Virus record (IMG/VR): IMGVR_UViG_3300022689_000171
Location: 1 to 36,721 of that record
Direction: 5' to 3' (one strand)
Length of the DNA: 36,721 nt
Source: a virus
Position 1 is the first letter of the stretch. Each line of letters begins with the position of its first letter. The notes below the pieces were generated by a model. The model was not told the DNA's origin, did not search any database, and worked only from the letters and a program-made list of their open reading frames with translations. The translations under genes and the position numbers were made by a program. Positions 6,800 to 14,749 of this stretch are shown here, in pieces.

Positions 6800-9466
6800 A
6801 TCTATATTGATGCACTTCATGACAGGGACCGTGATACTATCTATGTAGTTGAACGTAACGAGGAAGGCAAGCGTGTTCACACGCAATATCCTGCGCGTTA
6901 TCTGTTCTATTATCCCGATCCCAAGGGCAAATTCAAGACTATTTTCGGAGACCCCGTCTCCAAATTCCAGACAACTAGCAGCAAAGCCTTCAACAAGGAA
7001 AAGAAGGCGTTTGCTGGCAAGCGTCTGTTTGAGAGCGACATGAACGTGGTGTTCCGTTGCCTCGCAGACCATTACATGGACGCAGAGGCCCCCAAGCTGA
7101 ACATCGCGTTTTTCGACATCGAGGTCGACTTTGACAAGAAGCTAGGCTTTGCTCCGCCTGAAGATCCATTCAATGCTATTACTGCGATTGGCGTGCACCT
7201 CAATTGGCTGGACAAGACTGTCTGTCTTGTTATCAAGCCCCGGAGCATGAGCCAAGCTGAAGCGGAAGAGATTTGCTCCGGCTTTGACAGCGACGTGTTC
7301 CTTATGGACACAGAGGAAGAACTACTAGAAACCTTCCTCATGCTAGTGGAAGACGCTGACATCCTAAGTGGATGGAATTCGGAAGGTTTCGATATTCCCT
7401 ACATCGTCAACCGCCTTGCGCGTCTCTTGGGCAAGGACTACACCAAGAAGCTTTGCTTGTGGGGGCAGTTTCCCAAGAAGCGCACCTACGAAAACTACGG
7501 CAAGGAAGCACAGACATATGATCTAGTTGGACGTGTCCACCTAGACTATATGCAGCTCTACATGAAATACACCTACAACGTGATGCACAGCTATAGCTTG
7601 GATGCTATCACGGAACATGAGCTCGGCGAAAAGAAGGTCGAATACGAAGGCACCCTGGATCAACTCTATAACAACGACTTTCGGAAGTTCATCGAGTATA
7701 ACATCCAGGACACGGACCTACTGCGCAAGCTAGACGACAAGCTGCAATACATCGACCAAGCAAACCTGCTAGCACACTCAAACACCGTGCTACTGCAAAC
7801 AACCATGGGCGCTGTTGCTCAGACTGAGCAAGCCATCGTGAACGAAGCACATGCACGTGGCATGGTTGTGCCTGACAAACGTCGCGGGCAAGAGCACACA
7901 CAAGCCGCAGGCGCCTACGTTGCAAACCCCGTCAAGGGTATGCACGACTGGGTTGGCAGTATGGACTTGAACAGTCTGTATCCTTCTATCTTGCGTTCGT
8001 GCAACATGAGCACCGAGACGATTGTCGCACAAGTGCGCCATTCAATCACAGAGCCTGAGATCGACAAGTTTCGTCAGAAATACAAAGAAAACCCTGTCGC
8101 CAAATATTGGGACGGCAAGTTCGCTTGTGTGGAATACGAACTCGTTATGGCGAAAGACCGTGAGATCACACTTTACTTGGATTTCGAAGACGGCAAAAGT
8201 TATGAGTGTAGCGGCGCTGAAATCTACGACTTGGTGTTCAACCAAGGCAAGCCCTGGTGCATTACCAGCAATGCGACCATCATGACATTCGAGCAACAAG
8301 GCGTTGTTCCTAGCCTGCTAGAACGTTGGTATAGTGAACGTAAAGAGCTGCAAGCCAAAGCACGGGAATTCAAAGGCGTTAAAGGCAAAGAAAAAGAATT
8401 TGCTTTCTGGGACAAGCGTCAGCTGGTGAAGAAGATTAACCTCAACTCACTTTACGGTGCTTTACTCAACCCGCACTGTCGTTTCTTTGACCAGCGCATG
8501 GGCCAGTCAACTACACTGACAGGCCGTACAATTGCTCGCCACATGGCCGCACAAACCAACGAAGTGATTGCTGGTAAATACGACCACACAGGACCAGCAA
8601 TCATTTATGGTGACACTGACAGTGTTTACTTTTCAGCCTACCCAGTGTATGCTGACGAGATTGCTAGTGGTGAGTTCAAGTGGGACAAAGATACTATTAT
8701 CCAGCTTTACGATACTATCGGTGAGCAAGTCAACGAAACTTTCCCAGCCTACATGGAACGAGCACATAACTGTCCTGAGCGTTACGGACGGATTATCGCT
8801 GCGGCACGTGAAACTGTCGGCGAGAAAGGTCTATTCATCAGCAAAAAGCGTTACGGTATCCTTGTTGTTGATGACGAAGGCACTCGTATGGATGTGGACG
8901 GCAAGCGCGGCAAACTCAAAGTCATGGGACTTGAGATCAAACGTTCAGACACGCCCGAATACATGCAAGACTTCCTCAAGAAGATCCTGACGGAAACACT
9001 TGAGGGTGCGACGGAAGAACAGATCATCGAAGAGATCAAAGAGTTCCGTCAACGTTTCCGTGACATGTCGCCCTGGGAAAAAGGAACACCCAAGCGTGTG
9101 AACAACCTAACCAAATACACAAAGGCATGGGAACGAACGGGCAAATGTGGCGTTGGACACGTTATGGCAGCTATCAATTACAACCAGTTGCGCAATATGC
9201 ACAACGATAATTATAGCATGGAGATTGTGGACGGCATGAAGACCATCGTCTGCACACTCAAACAGAATCCACTCAACATGAGCAGCATTGCGATCCCTAC
9301 GGACGAGAAGCGTATCCCTGAGTGGTATAAAGAACTCCCCTTCGATCACGACGAGATGGAAGAGAAGATTATCACTAAGAAAATTAACAACTTGCTTGGC
9401 ACCCTGGGCTGGGACTTGTCCCGCGCAGAATCCAAGACAACTTTGGACGATTTGTTCGATTTTTAG
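6800..9466 (+). CDS. 43: Family-B DNA polymerase, T4 gp43-like, non-canonical start codon
   Basis: Replicative DNA polymerase with 3'-5' proofreading. Exonuclease motif FFDIEVD gives D106 and E108 counting from 6800 (T4: D112 and E114). Polymerase motif A SLYPSIL is near 390, motif B KKINLNSLYG near 545, and motif C YGDTDSVYF near 605. Counting from 6800 the product is 888 residues (T4 gp43: 898). The first ATG in frame is at 7040, but the preceding 80 codons are open and read like the gp43 N-terminal domain (IYIDALHDRDRDTIYVVER, then YPARYLFYYPDP), so starting at 7040 would cut off that domain. No ATG, GTG or TTG lies in frame between the TGA at 6764 and 7040. AAGGAG at 6786-6791 places the start at ATC 6800 (ATT 6806 is second choice). 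Confidence 0.93.
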   Translation: MYIDALHDRDRDTIYVVERNEEGKRVHTQYPARYLFYYPDPKGKFKTIFGDPVSKFQTTSSKAFNKEKKAFAGKRLFESDMNVVFRCLADHYMDAEAPKLNIAFFDIEVDFDKKLGFAPPEDPFNAITAIGVHLNWLDKTVCLVIKPRSMSQAEAEEICSGFDSDVFLMDTEEELLETFLMLVEDADILSGWNSEGFDIPYIVNRLARLLGKDYTKKLCLWGQFPKKRTYENYGKEAQTYDLVGRVHLDYMQLYMKYTYNVMHSYSLDAITEHELGEKKVEYEGTLDQLYNNDFRKFIEYNIQDTDLLRKLDDKLQYIDQANLLAHSNTVLLQTTMGAVAQTEQAIVNEAHARGMVVPDKRRGQEHTQAAGAYVANPVKGMHDWVGSMDLNSLYPSILRSCNMSTETIVAQVRHSITEPEIDKFRQKYKENPVAKYWDGKFACVEYELVMAKDREITLYLDFEDGKSYECSGAEIYDLVFNQGKPWCITSNATIMTFEQQGVVPSLLERWYSERKELQAKAREFKGVKGKEKEFAFWDKRQLVKKINLNSLYGALLNPHCRFFDQRMGQSTTLTGRTIARHMAAQTNEVIAGKYDHTGPAIIYGDTDSVYFSAYPVYADEIASGEFKWDKDTIIQLYDTIGEQVNETFPAYMERAHNCPERYGRIIAAARETVGEKGLFISKKRYGILVVDDEGTRMDVDGKRGKLKVMGLEIKRSDTPEYMQDFLKKILTETLEGATEEQIIEEIKEFRQRFRDMSPWEKGTPKRVNNLTKYTKAWERTGKCGVGHVMAAINYNQLRNMHNDNYSMEIVDGMKTIVCTLKQNPLNMSSIAIPTDEKRIPEWYKELPFDHDEMEEKIITKKINNLLGTLGWDLSRAESKTTLDDLFDF

Positions 9467-9467
9467 G

Positions 9468-9496
9468 TTGCATCAAAAAAACTCTTATGTTACAAT
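9468..9496 (+). promoter_or_regulatory. Sigma-70-type promoter for the sliding clamp
   Basis: TTGCAT (9468-9473), a 17-base spacer, and TACAAT (9491-9496), directly after the DNA polymerase stop. AAAGG then precedes the clamp ATG at 9520. Confidence 0.6.
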
Positions 9497-9519
9497 GACT
9501 TATCAAAAGGATATAAATT

Positions 9520-10266
9520 ATGGTTGATATCAAATCAGTATTGCTTGACATCGTCAAGCACACAAGTGGACTTGGCATTATCGAAAACATCAAGATCACT
9601 GGCGGGCCCGACGGCACAGAGCTTGCTGCAATCGACGCTAAGAAGTCCGTCATCATGAACGCAAAGCTTCATGACCACGTTACAGAATTCGACGGCGAAT
9701 TTGGCATGGGCAGCCTAGGCATGCTCAGCAGCCTTACACGACTATCAAACTATCAGGGCGATGACGCCGATATTGAAATCGTTCGCGCCGAACGCAACGG
9801 CGAAGAAATCCCAACTACATTGATCTTCAAGGATGGTGAAGGCAACAAAGACACCTATCGCTTTATGAGCAAGGAAATTGTCGACCAGGCCATGAAGGTT
9901 CCAAGCTTCCGCGGTGCACAGTGGGCAGTTCAAGTAACTCCTGCACTCAAACGTATCAGCCAGCTAAGCGAAGTGGCCGGCATCTACTCAGGCGTTGAGC
10001 CAGCGTTCTCAGTTAAGACAGAGGGCGGCGACCTTGTGTTTGAGGTTGGCAGCGCCGAGGGCGGCATTGTTGGTCGTCGTGTATTTGCAGAGAACATTGA
10101 CGGTGAGATGGGCCAGGTATGGAGTTGGCCACTTGCTGAGTTCCTTGCTATCATCAAGCTAGGCGGCACAATTGTTGTTCGCTTCAGCGATGCAGGTGCA
10201 GCACAGATTGATGTCGACAGCGGCATTGGCATCTACACCTACACCATGCCAGCAATGAGCAGATAA
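9520..10266 (+). CDS. 45: Sliding clamp, T4 gp45-like
   Basis: A 248-residue acidic protein (T4 gp45: 228) lying directly after the DNA polymerase. The opening (SVLLDIVKHTSGLGIIENIK), a central run of alternating beta strands and short helices, and a C-terminal TIVVRFSDAGAAQIDVDSG followed by a tyrosine-rich tip fit the two-domain clamp protomer that forms a trimeric ring and tethers gp43. Identification rests on position, size and fold pattern rather than a short motif. It has its own promoter, and its stop overlaps the next ATG by one base. Confidence 0.8.
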   Translation: MVDIKSVLLDIVKHTSGLGIIENIKITGGPDGTELAAIDAKKSVIMNAKLHDHVTEFDGEFGMGSLGMLSSLTRLSNYQGDDADIEIVRAERNGEEIPTTLIFKDGEGNKDTYRFMSKEIVDQAMKVPSFRGAQWAVQVTPALKRISQLSEVAGIYSGVEPAFSVKTEGGDLVFEVGSAEGGIVGRRVFAENIDGEMGQVWSWPLAEFLAIIKLGGTIVVRFSDAGAAQIDVDSGIGIYTYTMPAMSR

Positions 10267-10703
10267 TGACCAAAAAATACAATGTCGGCTTTACAGCTTC
10301 TACTTTCGACCTTTTACACGCAGGGCACGTTGCAATGTTGCGTGAAGCCAGTAGCGTATGCGAGAAGTTGATTGTAGGATTGCAAGTTGATCCCAGCATT
10401 GACCGCGACACCAAAAATCCGCCCGTGCAGACACTGGTAGAACGATATGTTCAGTTGAGTGCTGTACGTTATGTAGACGAGATTGTAGTTTACCAGACTG
10501 AAACAGACTTGCAAGACATACTCAGTATGCTGCAAATCGACGTCCGTATCCTTGGGGACGAATACAAGAACAAGGATTTCACTGGCAAAGATATCTGTAA
10601 GCGGCGCGGTATCCAGCTATATTTTAACAAAAGAGATCACCGCTTTTCGAGCAGTGAATTAAGAAGGCGAGTCGCAAACCGCGAAGGAGAAAACAATGGT
10701 TAA
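10266..10703 (+). CDS. Glycerol-3-phosphate cytidylyltransferase-like (TagD family)
   Basis: A 145-residue single-domain nucleotidyltransferase. The signature STFDLLHAGH is at residues 12-21, RYVDEIVVY near 68-76, GDEYKNKDFTGK near 97-108, and the RFSSSELRRR motif near 126-135, matching the TagD/ECT arrangement in order and spacing. These enzymes activate small phosphorylated alcohols or sugars with CTP. It opens the gene block that carries the 7-deazaguanine and sugar genes, so its acceptor may be linked to them, but teichoic-acid-type chemistry is not implied. It overlaps both neighbours (1 and 8 bases). Confidence 0.85.
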   Translation: MTKKYNVGFTASTFDLLHAGHVAMLREASSVCEKLIVGLQVDPSIDRDTKNPPVQTLVERYVQLSAVRYVDEIVVYQTETDLQDILSMLQIDVRILGDEYKNKDFTGKDICKRRGIQLYFNKRDHRFSSSELRRRVANREGENNG

Positions 10704-10932
10704 AAAAATCAGATTAATTGATGATGACGACACAGCTATTGAAGATGTTGATACGCAAGAATATCAAGAAACCGTCATCAACTATCTACAGGCAATCGAT
10801 TGGAAACTTTGGGAAATGCTTAAAATTGAGCAGGCGAGGGCAGAAGCTGAAGGGCTTGAATTGTCGCAACCAGATTCAAAGAGAAAGAAAAGGAAATCCG
10901 ACGTAAAATCAATTATCGTAGACGAAGATTGA
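10696..10932 (+). CDS. Small acidic/basic protein of unknown function
   Basis: A 78-residue product with a very acidic start (LIDDDDTAIEDVD), a central helix and a lysine/arginine-rich tail (SKRKKRKSDVKS). GAAGGAG lies before the ATG. It overlaps the TagD-like gene by 8 bases and ends 1 base before the QueD-like gene. No family recognised. Confidence 0.55.
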   Translation: MVKKIRLIDDDDTAIEDVDTQEYQETVINYLQAIDWKLWEMLKIEQARAEAEGLELSQPDSKRKKRKSDVKSIIVDED

Positions 10933-10933
10933 T

Positions 10934-11359
10934 ATGACTATTACACATGCACTAAATACTATCCATAATCGTATCTGGGTTACATTTCAGAAAGAAGCGA
11001 CTCACAATTACCCTGCCGCACTGACAGACCCCAAGTTGAAAACAGGTGACGAGTTCGACGTGAGTTTTTTAGGCTATCCACACCGTCACATATTTCATTT
11101 TCATGTATCAATTCAGGTGTTTCACGATGACAGAGATATAGAGTTCATTCAATTCAAGCGTTGGCTTGAAAAACTATACAACGAGGGCACACTTGATCTC
11201 GACTACAAAAGTTGCGAAATGATCGCTCAAGAACTTGCCGAGCGGATTCATTCAGTGTATCCGGGCCGCGCCATGGAAATTACCGTAAGCGAAGATGGTG
11301 AAAATGGCGCGACCTTGGAGTTTATCTCAACCAAACTAAATGATCTTATCAAGGATTAA
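10934..11359 (+). CDS. queD: QueD-like 6-carboxytetrahydropterin synthase homologue
   Basis: The 141 residues follow the layout of the QueD/6-pyruvoyl-tetrahydropterin synthase family: an early zinc His (H24 in EATHNYP), the H-x-H pair (H50/H52 in YPHRHIFHFHV), a DF/LK-like DIEFIQFKRWL segment (68-78), an E-x2-A helix (KSCEMIAQELAERI, 92-105), and a late Glu strand (ITVSEDGENGA, 116-126). QueD converts dihydroneopterin triphosphate to 6-carboxytetrahydropterin, the step between FolE and QueE, both encoded nearby. The catalytic Cys that usually precedes the H-x-H is missing here (C94 is elsewhere), so activity may be altered. The assignment is by pattern, moderate in strength. Confidence 0.62.
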   Translation: MTITHALNTIHNRIWVTFQKEATHNYPAALTDPKLKTGDEFDVSFLGYPHRHIFHFHVSIQVFHDDRDIEFIQFKRWLEKLYNEGTLDLDYKSCEMIAQELAERIHSVYPGRAMEITVSEDGENGATLEFISTKLNDLIKD

Positions 11360-11364
11360 CACCA

Positions 11365-11658
11365 ATGACAAACACAATTAGCCTAAACGATATCAAATAT
11401 GACCTGCTAAGAATCATCGAACCGTGGGATGGCATTCTTGAACAAAATTGTTCTACTCCAGTTCGCAAGCTATTTGTTGCGTATCTTAATGATCTCCAAA
11501 AAGAGAAGATGATTTACGATTTCTCGATCGATACAACAGCTCGAAAAGGTGCGTTCACATTTGATGTAAATATTCGAATGAGCCCGAGCCGCAGCCCTAA
11601 GAAGCTCAAGATCCACGTTGGCATCTTCCAGGCTCCTTGGGTTAGGGCTGCGGCATGA
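11365..11658 (+). CDS. Phage protein of unknown function
   Basis: A 97-residue product with AAGGA before the ATG. It has an N-terminal helix pair (VRKLFVAYLNDLQKEKMIYD) and a C-terminal strand region ending in LKIHVGIFQAPWVRAAA. The alternating pattern resembles small virion or tail-associated folds, but I recognise no family. It sits between the QueD-like and phosphomannomutase genes and overlaps the latter by 4 bases (ATGA), so it is co-translated with the modification module. Confidence 0.6.
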   Translation: MTNTISLNDIKYDLLRIIEPWDGILEQNCSTPVRKLFVAYLNDLQKEKMIYDFSIDTTARKGAFTFDVNIRMSPSRSPKKLKIHVGIFQAPWVRAAA

Positions 11659-12389
11659 ACGATGTCTATATTTTTGACGTAGATGGCACCCTGACTCCTA
11701 GTCGACAGCCAATCACTGAAGAGATGCGCGAATTCTTTACACAGTTTGCGCAGAATCACGAAGTGTATTTGGTCAGTGGTAGCGATTACGACAAAACTAT
11801 AGAGCAACTGGGGCAGTACATCGTTGAGGATCTCGTCAAGAGATCCTATAACTGCTCTGGCAACAGCGTCTGGGAGCGTGGCATGGAGATCCGCAAATCT
11901 TCATGGACACTCCCAGGTGAAGCTGCTACTTGGTTAGAGCGCACACTCATAACCAACGAATATCCAGAAAAAACTGGCAATCATATAGAGCACAGACCAG
12001 GTGCTGTAAACTTTAGTATCGTGGGTCGCAATGCAGACCTCGAGCAAAGAGCAAGATATATTGCTCACGACAATTCCACCCAAGAACGTGAAAAACTCGC
12101 TGAACTGTTCAATAAACAGTTCCAGGATCGCCTAAATATTGTTGCAACGATAGGAGGCGAGACTGGACTTGACATCGTCGAGCGTGGGCGAGATAAGCAA
12201 CAAGTCTTTGATGACTTTCGGAATGATCCAAGAAAAATACACTTCTTTGGTGACAAAGCCGAACCGGGTGGAAACGATTGGCCACTGGCAAAAGCAATTT
12301 ATGACTGCGAGGATCACTCACAAGTATACCAGGTTGAGACCTGGCGCGACACTTTGGAGCATTTGAAGAAGTTGACTCGGCGTCGCTAA
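11655..12389 (+). CDS. Phosphomannomutase, eukaryotic-type HAD family
   Basis: A 244-residue HAD phosphatase-fold enzyme of the eukaryotic PMM type, interconverting mannose-6-phosphate and mannose-1-phosphate. The catalytic FDVDGTLT has nucleophile D8 and D10. Also present are RPGAVNFSIVGR (114-125, the PMM sugar/phosphate-binding R-x-G-x-x-N-x-S-x-x-G-R), GGETGLDIVERGRDK (167-181) and FFGDKAEPGGND (197-208). The length matches the family (about 245). Position between the QueD-like and DpdA-like genes, with an isomerase-type cupin, a nucleotidyltransferase and a glycosyltransferase following, suggests it feeds an activated mannose for a phage-encoded glycosylation. The coupled ATGA start joins it to the upstream gene. 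Confidence 0.87.
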   Translation: MNDVYIFDVDGTLTPSRQPITEEMREFFTQFAQNHEVYLVSGSDYDKTIEQLGQYIVEDLVKRSYNCSGNSVWERGMEIRKSSWTLPGEAATWLERTLITNEYPEKTGNHIEHRPGAVNFSIVGRNADLEQRARYIAHDNSTQEREKLAELFNKQFQDRLNIVATIGGETGLDIVERGRDKQQVFDDFRNDPRKIHFFGDKAEPGGNDWPLAKAIYDCEDHSQVYQVETWRDTLEHLKKLTRRR

Positions 12390-12400
12390 GCTGCTATAAT
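12372..12400 (+). promoter_or_regulatory. Near-consensus sigma-70 promoter for the DpdA-like gene
   Basis: TTGACT (12372-12377) inside the end of the phosphomannomutase gene, a 17-base spacer, and a perfect TATAAT (12395-12400). A late-promoter-like TAAATA follows at 12404-12409, so the gene may be read in two phases. Confidence 0.8.
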
Positions 12401-12423
12401 TATTAAATAAATTAGGATTACAC

Positions 12424-13932
12424 ATGAACAAACCGCTAATTGATCTAACTGAAAGCAACCGCGATTACGCCGTCTTCCTTCCGAGTATCAGTGGATTTTA
12501 TGTAGGCACACTGCAACACCCAGAGACTCGCACCCCACCGGGGTTTGAGTTGGGCCTGCAAGGACTTGACTTCCTGCGCCCAGAGGGTAACTACTTTCGT
12601 TACAACTGGGGTCTTTACTCAGCTGGTCACGCTCAGCTAGACACAACAAAAGCTGACAAAGAAGAGAAGATGATCCAAGGGCGTGACCGCAAGAGTACAT
12701 TTATTCTTGGTGACAGTGGTGGCTTCCAGATCATCACCGGTGTGCTCAAAATGGACTGGAGCAAGTTCAAGACAGACGACACAGTGCGTCACAAGATTCT
12801 TGACTACCTTGAACATACCGCAGACTACAGTATGACACTCGACGTTCCAACACTTGCGGCCAGTGAGCCTTATAGCTCACGCAACGGCATCAAGAGCTTT
12901 GACCAGTGTTTGGAATACTCCAAGTTCAACAACGACTGGTTCGTCAAGAATCGCAAATATAACACCAAGCTACTAAACTCTATGCAAGGCCGCACAGTGG
13001 CAGAAGCACGTCACTGGTTTGAAGAGGTCAAGGATTATCCGTTTGAGGGCTGGGGCTTTGGTGGTTCAACCAGTAAGAACTTGGTAGTTATTCTCAAGCT
13101 GCTAATTTGGCTACGCGATGGCGGATACCTGGACGAAGGCAAGTATGACCACTTGCATTACTTGGGCGTAAGCCGCAACGAGTTTTCAGTTTACTACACC
13201 ATGATCAAGCGTATGCTGCAACAGACTGTCAACCCAAGCCTTGAAGTTACATACGACGCCGCAAGCGCATTCATCATGGCTACAAAAGGCCAGATGTATG
13301 GCGACGTGGTAGTCAACAACAAGAAGATGATTATGGGCGGTGTCCCTGTAGTAGACGACAAGCGTTTTCACGGAAGTGACTTGCCTCTAGCAGCACAGAG
13401 CCCAATCTTTGACCGTATGACGGCGGGCGATTTGTGCTATCACAATCACGGTGTGCCGGACTTGCAGGCCCTCCAAGCACGTGGCATTGATATTGACGAT
13501 GTATTCCACGATAAGGAGTTGCTCAACGACCCAGATCTTTGGGTTGAGCAGGGCAGCAAGAACAAAATTGACAAGGTTGGCAAGACCAGCTGGGACGTAA
13601 GCAGCTATCTCTACGTCATGGCCCATAACGTCTATGTCAACATCAAGACCTTACAGTTATGCAACCAGAACGTTGACCTCAGCTTGGAGGTTGCAGGAGA
13701 CTTCAACCCACGTGAGTTTACAACCGTGCAAGCGCGTAAAGGCAAATTGGAGATCAGTCCTTGGGCACCAACTGATGTATTGGTTACCACCAAGATCATC
13801 CAGGAAGTGTTCCAAACGGAAAACCCAATTGATTATATCGATTCAGTCGCAAGCTACCTGGACTCACGTTCAATCGTGAAAGGCTACCAGGACACACATG
13901 CCGTGGTAAACAACCTGTTTGACTTTAGCTAA
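12424..13932 (+). CDS. dpdA: DpdA-like tRNA-guanine/DNA-guanine transglycosylase homologue
   Basis: A 502-residue TGT-superfamily protein, larger than bacterial Tgt (about 375) and like phage DpdA enzymes, which exchange guanine in DNA for a 7-deazaguanine. The general-acid motif GDSGGFQ is at 96-102 (D97), a MTLDVPT strand holds D140, the substrate-pocket glycine stretch EGWGFGGSTS is at 208-217, HYLGVS is at 245-250, and the probable nucleophile is D278 in TYDAAS. I see no C-x-C-x2-C zinc site like that of bacterial Tgt. Neighbours supply 7-deazaguanine precursors (FolE, QueD-like, QueE) and sugar-activating genes. DNA as substrate is inferred from the family; tRNA cannot be excluded. Confidence 0.78.
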   Translation: MNKPLIDLTESNRDYAVFLPSISGFYVGTLQHPETRTPPGFELGLQGLDFLRPEGNYFRYNWGLYSAGHAQLDTTKADKEEKMIQGRDRKSTFILGDSGGFQIITGVLKMDWSKFKTDDTVRHKILDYLEHTADYSMTLDVPTLAASEPYSSRNGIKSFDQCLEYSKFNNDWFVKNRKYNTKLLNSMQGRTVAEARHWFEEVKDYPFEGWGFGGSTSKNLVVILKLLIWLRDGGYLDEGKYDHLHYLGVSRNEFSVYYTMIKRMLQQTVNPSLEVTYDAASAFIMATKGQMYGDVVVNNKKMIMGGVPVVDDKRFHGSDLPLAAQSPIFDRMTAGDLCYHNHGVPDLQALQARGIDIDDVFHDKELLNDPDLWVEQGSKNKIDKVGKTSWDVSSYLYVMAHNVYVNIKTLQLCNQNVDLSLEVAGDFNPREFTTVQARKGKLEISPWAPTDVLVTTKIIQEVFQTENPIDYIDSVASYLDSRSIVKGYQDTHAVVNNLFDFS

Positions 13933-13942
13933 GGAGAAATTG

Positions 13943-14749
13943 ATGCCAAGTATTGTAGTCGTAAGCGGAGGGTTTGATCCGCTTCACTCAGGACACATCA
14001 AACTATTCCGAGCCGCTCGCGATCTCGGAGACAGCCTTGTCGTTGGCGTAAACAGCGACGCATGGCTCAAGCGCAAGAAGGGCTGCGCATTTATGCCCTT
14101 CGATGAGCGACTCAACATCGTCCAGAACATGGAAATGGTCGACGCCGCTTATGGTTTTGACGACAGCGACGGAAGCGCAAGCGACGCTATCCGTATTGCA
14201 TTGCAGCGTTGGCCAGAAGCCGCCATTATTTTTGCCAATGGCGGCGATCGCAATGCTGGCAATATTCCCGAGATGATCGGCTATGAAGGACAGGACCAAG
14301 TATTCTTTGAGTTTGGTGTTGGCGGCGAAGACAAAAGCAACAGCTCTAGTTGGATCTTAAATGAATGGAAGAGTCCCAAGACAGACCGTCCTTGGGGATA
14401 TTATCGTAACCTACATCAGGATGGGCCAGGCACACGAGTCAAGGAATTGACTGTTAACCCTGGTGGCCAACTGAGTATGCAGCGCCATCGTCTGCGCAAC
14501 GAGCTATGGATGGTAACATCAGGCGTTGCTACAGTGACATTTGATGGTTTGGGGTTTCCTGCTCGCACCTTTGATGTAGGACGTCACCAGACTGTTGAAA
14601 TCCCTGTAGGATGCTGGCACCAGTTACGCAACGAAACAGGCGAACCGCTGCGTATTGTTGAACTCCAATATGGTGAAAACATCATGGAAGAAGACATTGA
14701 GCGCCGTGATGTTGAAGAAGGATATGGAGTAAGCCTATATGACAAGTGA
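13943..14749 (+). CDS. Fusion: HldE-type nucleotidyltransferase plus mannose-6-phosphate isomerase-type cupin
   Basis: A 268-residue two-domain protein starting at ATG 13943, with AAGGAG at the right distance. The N-terminal domain (1-140) is a nucleotidyltransferase: GGFDPLHSGH at 9-18, a FDERL helix near 53-57, and the SNSSSWIL second nucleotide motif at 132-139, as in heptose-1-phosphate adenylyltransferases. The C-terminal domain (about 147-268) is a cupin of the type-II phosphomannose isomerase kind: RPWGYY at 149-154, metal ligands Q180, H182 and E187 in QRHRLRNELW, and H226. Together with the neighbouring phosphomannomutase this could take fructose-6-phosphate to an NDP-mannose (isomerase, mutase, nucleotidyl transfer). 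This domain order is unusual: bacterial ManC joins the cupin to an unrelated pyrophosphorylase. Confidence 0.83.
   Translation: MPSIVVVSGGFDPLHSGHIKLFRAARDLGDSLVVGVNSDAWLKRKKGCAFMPFDERLNIVQNMEMVDAAYGFDDSDGSASDAIRIALQRWPEAAIIFANGGDRNAGNIPEMIGYEGQDQVFFEFGVGGEDKSNSSSWILNEWKSPKTDRPWGYYRNLHQDGPGTRVKELTVNPGGQLSMQRHRLRNELWMVTSGVATVTFDGLGFPARTFDVGRHQTVEIPVGCWHQLRNETGEPLRIVELQYGENIMEEDIERRDVEEGYGVSLYDK

Noticed and set aside
7040-9466. DNA polymerase starting at ATG 7040 (808 residues)
   Set aside because: It would remove most of the gp43 N-terminal domain that is plainly encoded from 6800, and no ribosome site precedes 7040.
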